Assembly: GCF_030014955.1 (NCBI RefSeq)
Contig: NZ_JAGRPV010000001.1
Span: 8,209,501 to 8,273,500, forward strand
Direction of reading: 5' to 3'
DNA length: 64,000 nucleotides
DNA from: Cohnella hashimotonis
GTDB lineage: Bacteria; Bacillota; Bacilli; Paenibacillales; Paenibacillaceae
Shown in pieces: positions 7,545 through 15,584 of the stretch. The notes under the pieces are model-generated. The model worked only from the letters and a program-made list of their open reading frames with translations, ran no database searches and was not told the DNA's origin. Positions within the stretch are counted from its first letter, which is position 1; the number at the start of each line of letters is the position of its first letter. Position numbers and translations under genes: made by a program.

Positions 7545-9331
7545 CTCTCGTTCCCCTCCGGCAATGGCAGCGTAATGGTGATTCTCGTTTGAATGAACGG
7601 CTCGCTCTCCAGGCGAAATTCGGCCCGTTCGCCATAATGCAGCAAAATGCGGCGATACACGTTGCGCAGCGCATACCCTTTTCTGCCGGATTCGATCGCT
7701 TCGCCTTCCTGCGGCTCCTGAAGGATCGATCGCGTCGCTTCCTCGGCATCCATGCCGGCGCCGTTGTCGGTCACCGCGATTCGGAGCGAACCGTCCCGGG
7801 CTTCGACGTCGATGAGGATGCGGCCGCCTTCCGTGAAGTCTTTGAAGCCATGCAGGATGCTGTTTTCGACGAGCGGCTGCAGCATGATCTTCAACATCGG
7901 CATGCTTAGCAAGGAAGCGTCGATGCGCCGCGGGACCTCGTACTCGAACAGCCCTTCATAGCTCACCTGCTGAATCCGCAAATAATGCTCGACATGCTCC
8001 AGCTCAAGGCCGAGCGTCGTCAGCTCCAACCCCTGATTGAGCCCCAGCTTGAACAGCCGGGACAGCGAGATGATGAGCCGCCGCGTCTCGTCCGCCGCGC
8101 CCGACTCGGATACCCAGACGATCGTGTTGAGCGTGTTGTACAAAAAGTGAGGGTCGATCTGGGCTTGCAGGGCCTTGGCCTCCGCGATCCGTTTCTCCTT
8201 CTCCCGCTCGCCGAGCTCCGAGATCAGGATGCCGATCTGGTCGAGCATGGCATTGAATTTGTAGCCAACCTGCGAGACTTCGTCCCGATACCCCGAGCTG
8301 TACCGCACGTCGAGATTGCTAAGCCCGACCTGCTTGATCGTTCGCTGCAGCGCGTGGAGCGGACGGAGCAGGAGCGCGGTCAGTACGTGCGAGATCAGGA
8401 TCGCGACGGCGATGCCGCTCCCGATGATGACGATCGTCAGCCATTTGATCCGCTCCACCTGCTTGAACAGCTTGTCCTTCGACTGGACGCTGTACAGCGT
8501 CCAATTTTCGGCCACCTTAAGCGACGCGCGATTGACCAGGTATTCGCTGCCGTCTTGCTTATAGATCGCCGAAGGCTTGTCCTTCGACGCGAGCGCCCAG
8601 TCGTTTAGGCCGGCTTCGGGGATCAGAGGCGCCGTACCCGGATCGAAGCCGTAGCGGCCTTCGTCCGTGACGAGAAAATAATGCTTGCTGTCGCCCCCGA
8701 GATTGCTCGTGACGACGCGCTTGATCGCCGATTCGCTGACGTTGATGACCAGATAGATGTTGCTGTTCGTTTGGGAGAACGCTTTCAATACGAGGGAGAC
8801 AACCCGGTCCTTGCCGGTAAAAATCGCGTCCTCGTGCCCCGCGACCCACATCGAGATGCCGGGTCTGGCGTCGATCGCCTGCTGCATGGGCGAATCCGCG
8901 AAGGAAAAGGACGGATTGCGGTAGTAGCTGGTGGGAAAAAACTCGCCGATCGGCGTGCTGACTAAAATCGACTGTACGGCCGGATTCGTCATTTTCAACT
9001 GGGTGAAGGGGGTCTGGAGCGCGCTGAGGTCCCCATAAAAGGCATCGCTCTGGCTGCGGTTCGCGTGATTGACCATCTCGGTGAACGGCGCGCTGATCAT
9101 GAGCGTGAGGCTCGATACGAGCAGGCCCTTAAGCTGCTCGTCCAGCAGTTGCGCCGTCTTGCTGAGCGTCTCCTGGCTCTGGCTTGTCGCATTGCCCTCG
9201 AGCTCTCGGGTCGCAATCACGTAGGACATGGTGCTCGTGACCAGGATGGCCGCCCCGATGACCAGGATAAACGAGATCGTCATGCGGCTTCGAAAGGAAA
9301 GCTTGTACAGCAGCATGCGGACGGTTTCCAT
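7541..9331 (-). CDS. YesM-type sensor histidine kinase
   Basis: Membrane kinase of 596 residues. TM1 about 17-37, an extracellular Cache-like sensor region about 40-285, TM2 about 292-314, HAMP about 315-365, then the His_kinase box with His395 (QIDPHFLYNTLN) and the ATPase domain with the N-box ENSILHG and DNGAGMD. This is the family that senses extracellular sugars or their binding proteins and phosphorylates a YesN-type regulator. The ATG at 9331 has AAGGAG about ten bases upstream. It is the first gene of the operon that continues with regulator, binding protein, permeases and lyase, all on the minus strand. Its ligand is unknown but should be an oligosaccharide of the lyase substrate. 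Confidence 0.93.
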   Translation of the reverse strand: METVRMLLYKLSFRSRMTISFILVIGAAILVTSTMSYVIATRELEGNATSQSQETLSKTAQLLDEQLKGLLVSSLTLMISAPFTEMVNHANRSQSDAFYGDLSALQTPFTQLKMTNPAVQSILVSTPIGEFFPTSYYRNPSFSFADSPMQQAIDARPGISMWVAGHEDAIFTGKDRVVSLVLKAFSQTNSNIYLVINVSESAIKRVVTSNLGGDSKHYFLVTDEGRYGFDPGTAPLIPEAGLNDWALASKDKPSAIYKQDGSEYLVNRASLKVAENWTLYSVQSKDKLFKQVERIKWLTIVIIGSGIAVAILISHVLTALLLRPLHALQRTIKQVGLSNLDVRYSSGYRDEVSQVGYKFNAMLDQIGILISELGEREKEKRIAEAKALQAQIDPHFLYNTLNTIVWVSESGAADETRRLIISLSRLFKLGLNQGLELTTLGLELEHVEHYLRIQQVSYEGLFEYEVPRRIDASLLSMPMLKIMLQPLVENSILHGFKDFTEGGRILIDVEARDGSLRIAVTDNGAGMDAEEATRSILQEPQEGEAIESGRKGYALRNVYRRILLHYGERAEFRLESEPFIQTRITITLPLPEGNER

Positions 9332-9649
9332 GCGGGATAACTCCTTGCGCTCGGCGCGATGGATGTCGATGTCTTTATGCTCTTAGACTAGCGGCGAAGG
9401 GGAATTTTGTAAACGATTGGTCTAGCGGCTCCATGTCTCGGCATCCCGCTTCGGTCACGCCGGATGGACTGAGGATCCGTTATTTCGCCGCACACGCTTC
9501 AAGCGCAATACCAATCGGACACTAGATCCGTTATCCGCGCATTTTCGCCGAATTATCCGCCCATCCGGCAGCAGTAACGAATCCGGTGTCCGCATCGGCA
9601 TCGGCACCCGCTCCGGCACCACAGCCGTCCCGACACGCGCGCTACAGCT
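9332..9649. other. gene-free spacer with degenerate GATCCGTTAT repeats
   Basis: No credible open reading frame or terminator seen. The motif GGATCCGTTATTTCGCCG (9473-9490) recurs in altered form as AGATCCGTTATCCGCGC near 9524-9540, followed by TTTTCGCCG. Similar short GTCCGTTAT-type repeats are scattered in Paenibacillus intergenic regions as I recall; their role is unknown. The end near 9560-9640 is simply GC-rich CCGGCA-type sequence. Confidence 0.4.
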
Positions 9650-10303
9650 CTACTGCCGTGCTTCAGCCATTTCCCAAATCGCTTTGCCTCTAATTTTAGT
9701 CAAGCCACCCTTATTGCTCTTGGCGGCCTTCACCATCGCCTGCGCCAATATTTCCGTACGCAGCGGCTTTTGGGAGCGAAGAATCCCCATTCGGTTAAAA
9801 AACTGCAAGACTTTAGATGCAACAACCTCTAGTGACCGATCGCTTTTTTTCCGGACCAGCAAGGGCGGGTTAAGTATAGTCAGCCTTGCAAAACCTAATG
9901 CCTTCACGGCTTCTTCCAACCGTCCCTTCATCCGTGAATAAAAGTTGCGGGAAGCGGGCGATGCAAAGTCGGCCGACACCAGCACGCAGGCAGGGACGCC
10001 GTTTTCGCTGGCGGCTTTAGCAAACGAGTACTGATATTCGTAATCGATTTTCCATTGCGCTTCCTGGCTCCCCGCGGTCTTGAGGGTCGTTCCCAAACAC
10101 GAAAACAAGACATCTCCTTGAACCAGTTCGCCCCACTGGCCCGGGTTATCGAAGTCGATAACATGAACCTTTAGTTTCTCATGCTGAATACCCGGGCTGC
10201 GCCGTACGAAAATAACGACTTGCCGGAAGGCATTGTCTTCTAGCAATAAGTCCAGCAAGTCCGCGCCTGTAGCGCCGGTTGCTCCGATTACGATGGCTTG
10301 CAT
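9650..10303 (-). CDS. NAD(P)-binding atypical short-chain dehydrogenase/reductase family protein
   Basis: Protein of 217 residues with a Rossmann fold. The nucleotide-binding loop GATGATG is at residues 7-13, followed by VIFVRR at the end of the second strand and DVLFSCLGTT, the pattern of the TIP30/HTATIP2-like and YwnB-like atypical SDRs. The expected catalytic Tyr-x-x-x-Lys reads YSRMKG, shifted as in this subgroup, after VLVSADFASP. Soluble cytoplasmic protein; the reaction is not known for most members. It stands alone: divergent from the SLH gene to its right and on the same strand as, but 318 bases before, the kinase operon. The ATG at 10303 has GAGGTGACGG upstream. Confidence 0.8.
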   Translation of the reverse strand: MQAIVIGATGATGADLLDLLLEDNAFRQVVIFVRRSPGIQHEKLKVHVIDFDNPGQWGELVQGDVLFSCLGTTLKTAGSQEAQWKIDYEYQYSFAKAASENGVPACVLVSADFASPASRNFYSRMKGRLEEAVKALGFARLTILNPPLLVRKKSDRSLEVVASKVLQFFNRMGILRSQKPLRTEILAQAMVKAAKSNKGGLTKIRGKAIWEMAEARQ

Positions 10304-10572
10304 GGTCCGTCACCTCTTCTCCATTCTCAGCCTTAACCTTATTGTAACGGATTGTCTGGAAGCTTGGCCGCCAGGGCTGCGAATTGCGTACGCTCGGCAT
10401 CGATCATTCTAGGCCGCGCCATCCGATCCGGGAAGGCGGATCGTGCTCGCCCCTACGATCTAGAAGCGATGGAAAAGTAACCCTAGGAAAATATGTACAG
10501 CATAAACAAGTCGTGCTATCATTTCTCGTGGCACTATTTTCCTAACTTATATGCCTAAGGAGAGAAAGCGAC

Positions 10573-12444
10573 TTGTTCAAGAAATGGTTCGCCTATGCTG
10601 CTTCAGCCCTACTGGCCGCCGCACTTGTCATTCCAGGATTCGCCGCCGCCGACGATAATTCGTTTAAGGACGTGGGGGGAACATTCTGGGCCAAGGATGA
10701 GATCAATAGCCTTGTACAGATGGGCGTCTTGAAAGGCTATCAAGATAACACATTTAAGCCGCAAGCGCCCGTGACGCGCGAGGAATTCGCGAAGATTATC
10801 ACGTCGGCGTTCTTCCTGGATCTTCCCGCGTCGGACGCGCCGCAGACATTCGTCGACGTAGGCAGATCGCGCTGGTCTTTCGCTGCGGTCGAAGCGGCCA
10901 AGGACTTCTTGACCGGCTACTACCCGCCGAGCGGCAAAGCGTTTTTCAATCCGACCGGCAAGGCCACGCGCGAGGACGTAGCCGTCGCGCTGGTGAAGAC
11001 GCTGGGCTATCAGCCGGACGACTTGCAGGACGCGGATATTCTGGATCGCTTCTACGACTCGGAAGACGTCTCGCCGAATCTGGAAACTTATGTCGCAATC
11101 GCGGTAGAAAAGAAGCTGCTGACCGGCTACAACGATTATACGCTCAAGCCGGGCAACAGCGTTACGCGCGCGGAAGCCGCATCTCTGCTCTACCGCGTCA
11201 TTAAAAATTCGGCGGCGGATAGCGGGAACGCGTTGACCTTGAACGTCGACGCACCGGAAAAGATCAACACCCCGACGTTCTATATCACGGGCGACGTCAA
11301 CAAGGGAGCGGAAGTCTACATCAACAATGAAAAGGTCGAGGTCGTTCAGGGCGCTTTCCGCGTCGGCATCCGCCTCGAGCAAGAAGGAACTTATACCTAC
11401 ACGATCTCCGCAAGACTGGCCGGCGGCAAGACGGAATCCGTCACGAAGAAGGTGACCTTCGAGAAGGGCGGGCCTACCCTCGAAGTCAAGGGCGTGCCAA
11501 CGTCGTCGGACAAGCAATCCATCACCGTATCCTGGACGGTCAAGGACGCGAACGACAGCAGCCCGGCCGTCTACCTGAACGGGCAAAGGCAGTACGGCAG
11601 CTCTGCGACCGTCACGCTTGAGGAAGGCGACAACGTCATTACCGTGAGAGCCGAGAACGCGGACGGCAAGTCTGCCGAGGTCACCAAGCATGTCGCGTTT
11701 ACAAGCGGCGGTCCGGTCCTGACGGTCGCGGATCTTCCGGAGACGACCGACAAAGAGACGATTACGGTCCGCTGGACCGTAAAGGACAAGAACGATACGT
11801 CCCCGCGCGTTTACGTCAACGACCGCGAGCAGTACTATAGCGAATCGACGACCGTCACGCTAAAAGAAGGCGTTAATACGATCGTGTTCAAGGCGACGAA
11901 CGATCTCGGCAAAAGCACGACGGTGACGAAGACGATCACGTTTAGCGTTGGCACATCTACATTGACCGTCGGCGATCTGCCGGCTACGACGGACAAAGAC
12001 TCGGTTAACGTGACATGGTCCGTCAAGGACACGAACGATTCGAGCCCGCGCGTCTATCTGAACGACAAAGAGCAGTACTATTCGACTTCCGCGAACGTCA
12101 ATCTCGTGCCGGGGCCGAATACGATTACGGTTCGAGCCGTGAACAAGCTGGGCAAAGAAACGACCGTGACGAAGACGATCGCGTTCGAACCTTCCGCGCC
12201 GACGGTCATGCTGCTTCACGCGCCGGAGACGACCGCCTCCGACTCGATCTCGATCAGTTGGACGGCGTCCGACAAAAACGATACCTCGCTTAAAATGTAC
12301 GTCAACGACAAGGAAGTTTACTACAGCACGAGCTATACGGCTTCCTTGCAGCCTGGAGAAAACAAGTTCAAGATTACCGCAACGAACAAGTACGGCAAAT
12401 CGACGGATGTAATCTACACCGTCACTTACAAGCCGGAAGCATAA
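10573..12444 (+). CDS. S-layer-homology surface protein with five Ig-like repeats
   Basis: Secreted protein of 623 residues. The TTG at 10573 is chosen because it follows AAGGAGAG by eight bases and opens a good signal peptide (FKKWFAYAASALLAAALVIP, cut near AAADD). Three SLH domains occupy about 28-205 (FKDVGGTFWAKDEINSLVQM, YQDNTFKPQAPVTREE, and two further copies); these bind pyruvylated secondary cell-wall polymer. After them come five Ig-like modules of about 82 residues (225-623), the last four strongly repeated (TVKDKNDTSPRVYVND, TVSWSVKD variants), resembling glucodextranase-type domain B. No catalytic domain is seen, so a structural, adhesive or scaffold role is likely. It converges on a two-component pair and shares a terminator with it. 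Confidence 0.9.
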   Translation: MFKKWFAYAASALLAAALVIPGFAAADDNSFKDVGGTFWAKDEINSLVQMGVLKGYQDNTFKPQAPVTREEFAKIITSAFFLDLPASDAPQTFVDVGRSRWSFAAVEAAKDFLTGYYPPSGKAFFNPTGKATREDVAVALVKTLGYQPDDLQDADILDRFYDSEDVSPNLETYVAIAVEKKLLTGYNDYTLKPGNSVTRAEAASLLYRVIKNSAADSGNALTLNVDAPEKINTPTFYITGDVNKGAEVYINNEKVEVVQGAFRVGIRLEQEGTYTYTISARLAGGKTESVTKKVTFEKGGPTLEVKGVPTSSDKQSITVSWTVKDANDSSPAVYLNGQRQYGSSATVTLEEGDNVITVRAENADGKSAEVTKHVAFTSGGPVLTVADLPETTDKETITVRWTVKDKNDTSPRVYVNDREQYYSESTTVTLKEGVNTIVFKATNDLGKSTTVTKTITFSVGTSTLTVGDLPATTDKDSVNVTWSVKDTNDSSPRVYLNDKEQYYSTSANVNLVPGPNTITVRAVNKLGKETTVTKTIAFEPSAPTVMLLHAPETTASDSISISWTASDKNDTSLKMYVNDKEVYYSTSYTASLQPGENKFKITATNKYGKSTDVIYTVTYKPEA

Positions 12445-12447
12445 AGA

Positions 12448-12490
12448 AACGGCCCCCTTCTTCAACGAGACGAAAGGGGCCGTTTTTTAA
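12448..12490. terminator. bidirectional terminator between convergent genes
   Basis: AACGGCCCC at 12449-12457 pairs with GGGGCCGTT at 12475-12484, followed by TTTTTT on the plus strand and preceded by a short A-run serving the minus strand. It sits between the SLH gene and the response-regulator gene. Confidence 0.85.
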
Positions 12491-12496
12491 TATTCT

Positions 12497-13642
12497 TCAC
12501 ACCAGCCGCCGGTACAAATCAATCATTTCCGTCGAAGGCTCGATGCCCAGCTCTCGGTCGAGCAGTTCCTCGTACCGCTTATATCTGGCCTGAAGCGAGG
12601 CGTTGTCGCGCATTATCGCAAGCGTCCGGAAGAGCAGCAGGTTTGCCTCCTCGTCCAGCTCGTTGCGCTGGACGAGCTTTTTGGCGATCTGCATGCCCTG
12701 TTCCGTCCTTCCGGCGTCCAGCAGGTACCGAACGAGACGCTTGGCGAACGCCTCGTACAAGTCGCGGAGCCGCTCGCGCTCGGCGATCGCCCATTCATAA
12801 GGCAGGTCCTCGAACAAATCTCCGGTATACAACTGCTCGACGGCGATCGCGGCGGCTTCATTGCTCCCGTTAATTGCACGGAATTGGGACAAACGCGCCT
12901 CGAACTCGATAAAGTCGACTCGAGTTCGATCAAGCTGCAACAGATAGTAATCGCGGTCGGTGACCAGCATGTCCTTCATGCCGTGCAGGGACAAGGCCTT
13001 GCGAAGCTGATACACGGCCGTGTTCAGATAAAGGTCCGAGCTTTTTAACTCCCGGTCGGGAAATACGTCTTCGAGCGTCCGAATTTTGGCTGCAGCATGC
13101 CCGCGGTAGAGCAGCAAGTAAGCGAACAGTTCCCTGCTTTTCCGGGAGATCCATTTGACCGCTCCGCCCGCATTGCTGGCAATTCGCAATCCTCTCAAAG
13201 TTTCTATTGTCAAAGAAGGCTGCCTGTCCGTTTCCGCCGCTATCTCTTTTTCTGCCTCCGCATGACCTGCATAGGCTTTCTGCGCCTGGACACTTGCGGC
13301 TCTCGCGACCGTTTCGGCCAGCCGTTTGGCGGAGACGGGCTTGACGATATAGTCAAGCGGGTACACATCGAACGAATCCAGCGCATATTCCTTGTGAGAG
13401 GTGACGAAAACGATGTCCAGCCCGGCGTGCGCCCGCCGCAGCTCCCGAGCAAGCGCCAATCCGTCGTCCTCCGCGATCTGGATATCGATAAAGGCAAGGT
13501 CTACCGGATACAGCGCCGCATACGCGATCGCCTCGGCGGCGCTACCCAGCATCGCGGCGATCTCTACGCCCGCCGTCTTGGACAGCAGCAGCCTCATCGC
13601 CGTCAGCATCGCGGGTTCGTCGTCAACGACCATGACTTTCAC
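12497..13642 (-). CDS. response regulator with SARP-like winged helix and BTAD domain
   Basis: Protein of 381 residues: receiver domain 1-118 (Asp7, Asp8, phosphorylated Asp53, DYIVKP Lys), a winged-helix DNA-binding domain about 145-245 (WISRKSRELFAYLLLYRG, LYLNTAVYQLRKAL), and a bacterial transcriptional activation domain about 250-381 (LYTGDLFEDLPYEWAIAERE). This receiver plus SARP/BTAD layout is known in Firmicutes as a minority class of response regulators. Its gene begins seven bases after the stop of the 7TM histidine kinase upstream, so they form one operon. Being encoded between two SLH surface-protein genes, it may control their expression; a tandem 11-base repeat in front of the larger one fits the binding mode of SARP proteins (inference). 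Confidence 0.88.
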   Translation of the reverse strand: MKVMVVDDEPAMLTAMRLLLSKTAGVEIAAMLGSAAEAIAYAALYPVDLAFIDIQIAEDDGLALARELRRAHAGLDIVFVTSHKEYALDSFDVYPLDYIVKPVSAKRLAETVARAASVQAQKAYAGHAEAEKEIAAETDRQPSLTIETLRGLRIASNAGGAVKWISRKSRELFAYLLLYRGHAAAKIRTLEDVFPDRELKSSDLYLNTAVYQLRKALSLHGMKDMLVTDRDYYLLQLDRTRVDFIEFEARLSQFRAINGSNEAAAIAVEQLYTGDLFEDLPYEWAIAERERLRDLYEAFAKRLVRYLLDAGRTEQGMQIAKKLVQRNELDEEANLLLFRTLAIMRDNASLQARYKRYEELLDRELGIEPSTEMIDLYRRLV

Positions 13643-13649
13643 AGTTTAC

Positions 13650-15383
13650 TCACCCCAAGTCCGCGGCCGGCAGCGTAAAATAAAACGTGCTTCCTTGCCC
13701 CGGCGCGCTCTCTGCCCAGATTTGTCCGCCGCTCATCCCCACGAATTGCCGGCACACCTGCAATCCGAGCCCGGTTCCCTTCTCTCCCGCCGTGCCGGCG
13801 GTAGAACCGAGACTCATCGGATCGACTAGCGCTGCGGCCCTTTCGTTGTCCATGCCAACGCCCTGATCTTCGACAGATATGACGATCCGATCGTCGTCCC
13901 GCTTGGCGCGCACCCTGACATTTCCGCCCGGATAAGAATATTTGATCGCGTTGGTCACCAGGTTGCGGATGATCAGCGCGACAGCCTCTCTGTCCGCTTG
14001 CACCGCCAGACCGCTCTCGATCTCGGCGATCACGGCAATTTGTTTGAACTCGCTTTTAATCTTCAGCATGCGGCAGACTTCGTCGACCTCATCCGCCAGC
14101 CGCAAGGCTTGCGGGTGCAGGAGCAGGCCGTCCTTCTGGCCGCGGTACCAATCCAGCAAATTTTCAATCATGTTATACGTATTGTGAACCTGCCCGCTCA
14201 GCGCATCGATCGCATCCTGCTGATCTCGGCCGAGCTGCGGCTTGTCCGCTTCCAGCGCCTCCAGCAGGGTCATCTGGACCGCCAGCGGATCGCGAATGTC
14301 GTGAGAGACGACGGCGAACAGCCGGTCCTTCAGCTGATTGAGCCGGACGATCTGCTCCAGCGTTCTTTGCTTGTCCGTAATATCGAACAGCACCGATACG
14401 GTACCCTGCCTGACCTTGCCTCGAGGGGCCAGCGGATACACCTTGACCGAATAGACTCGCTGCTCGCCGGCCGCCAAGGCTGCGATCTCCAGCTCTCCGG
14501 CTTCCATCCGCTCGCAGGCGCGCAGCCACTCCGGCCATGGCGCGAGCAGCTCGCCGATCTGCCGCTCCGCGAGCGGACCGTCGCCGCGCCCGGCGAACAA
14601 AGGCTCGACATACTTGTTGCTGTCGATGACGCGGCCGCTATGGTTCACGATCAGAATCCCCTCCCGCATCGTCTCGACGACGACGCTGCGGGCCAGCGGC
14701 ACGATGGAGAAAATACGGTATCGAATCACGATCCAAAGCATCGCCATGCCAAAAAAGCCGCAGTACACCGAAGCGGGCAGAATCCACGGCGTGAATCCGG
14801 GATTCGTCAGCTTGACGACCTCCATCGCGGAGGGGATACATCCGCAGAGAAGCAGCCACAGGCCGGGCGTCCGAATGTCGCGGCGAATGTGCCGCAGGTA
14901 GTCGAACAGAAAAAAGATGCAGGCGGCAAGCAGCAGGTAGCAGACGATATTGAAAGAGATCGAGAGGTTGCTTTTGTCGACCTCCAGATGGCCCCCCCGG
15001 AGTATCGTGCGATCGTAAAGCAGACGATGAAGGGGGTTCGTCCATACCAGCAGCGACCAAAGCGCGAACAGAGACACAAGCAGGCTTCGATGAAGCCGGC
15101 GCAGCGCGTTATTTTTACCCAGCAGATCCAGCGTAAAAAACAGAACGAGCGGAACGGAGAATATAAGCGAAGTCTGCTGTACGTTGCGAAACAACAGCTT
15201 GGCGTGCAGACTGCTGCTGGTCGTCTCCATAATGACGCTGCCCGCGTAGATCACGCGGCCGGCCATGATCCAGGCGAAATATCGGATACCCCGCTCTCGC
15301 CTGTGCAAAAAGGCGTAGCCCAAAAACGCAAGCATGAGACAGACGGAGACGAGCATGGCGACATTGGGAAGCGTTGCATTCAT
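13650..15383 (-). CDS. sensor histidine kinase with N-terminal seven-helix domain and PAS domain
   Basis: Membrane kinase of 577 residues. The first 225 residues form about seven hydrophobic helices (VAMLVSVCLMLAFLGYAFL onward), matching the histidine-kinase 7TM N-terminal family; a PAS domain follows at about 235-335 (GILIVNHSGRVIDSNKYVEP); then HisKA with His361 (VVSHDIRDPLAV) and HATPase_c with the N-box LVTNAIKYS, DQGVGM and GTGLGLQVC. It should phosphorylate the BTAD-type regulator just downstream. ATG at 15383 with AAGGAG eleven bases before it. The gene is divergent from the giant SLH protein, leaving a 201-base shared control region. The signal is unknown; the 7TM type usually senses a membrane or small-molecule cue. 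Confidence 0.9.
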   Translation of the reverse strand: MNATLPNVAMLVSVCLMLAFLGYAFLHRRERGIRYFAWIMAGRVIYAGSVIMETTSSSLHAKLLFRNVQQTSLIFSVPLVLFFTLDLLGKNNALRRLHRSLLVSLFALWSLLVWTNPLHRLLYDRTILRGGHLEVDKSNLSISFNIVCYLLLAACIFFLFDYLRHIRRDIRTPGLWLLLCGCIPSAMEVVKLTNPGFTPWILPASVYCGFFGMAMLWIVIRYRIFSIVPLARSVVVETMREGILIVNHSGRVIDSNKYVEPLFAGRGDGPLAERQIGELLAPWPEWLRACERMEAGELEIAALAAGEQRVYSVKVYPLAPRGKVRQGTVSVLFDITDKQRTLEQIVRLNQLKDRLFAVVSHDIRDPLAVQMTLLEALEADKPQLGRDQQDAIDALSGQVHNTYNMIENLLDWYRGQKDGLLLHPQALRLADEVDEVCRMLKIKSEFKQIAVIAEIESGLAVQADREAVALIIRNLVTNAIKYSYPGGNVRVRAKRDDDRIVISVEDQGVGMDNERAAALVDPMSLGSTAGTAGEKGTGLGLQVCRQFVGMSGGQIWAESAPGQGSTFYFTLPAADLG

Positions 15384-15503
15384 CGGGCGGCAATCTCCTT
15401 GGGGCTGTAAGCTTCCGTTTCTTCTCTAAGTATAGCTTAAAGCGGCGTGCCGTTTAACAATTATTTCTAAATAAAAACGACAGGACCCATTTGCCCGACC
15501 GTC

Positions 15504-15537
15504 CTCTTTCATAGTTCTTTCATAGGGCCGTGATAGA
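15504..15537 (+). promoter_or_regulatory. tandem 11-base direct repeat ahead of a likely -10 box
   Basis: CTCTTTCATAG (15504-15514) is immediately followed by TTCTTTCATAG (15515-15525), then a -10-like GATAGA at 15532-15537. Established for SARP activators: direct repeats with 11-base pitch placed about one turn upstream of the -10. The neighbouring response regulator is SARP-like, so it is a candidate ligand; this is inference. Confidence 0.45.
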
Positions 15538-15584
15538 GTCTGAGGAAGTCTGTTAGAGGTGCTGCAAAGAAAGGATGTTGGAGA

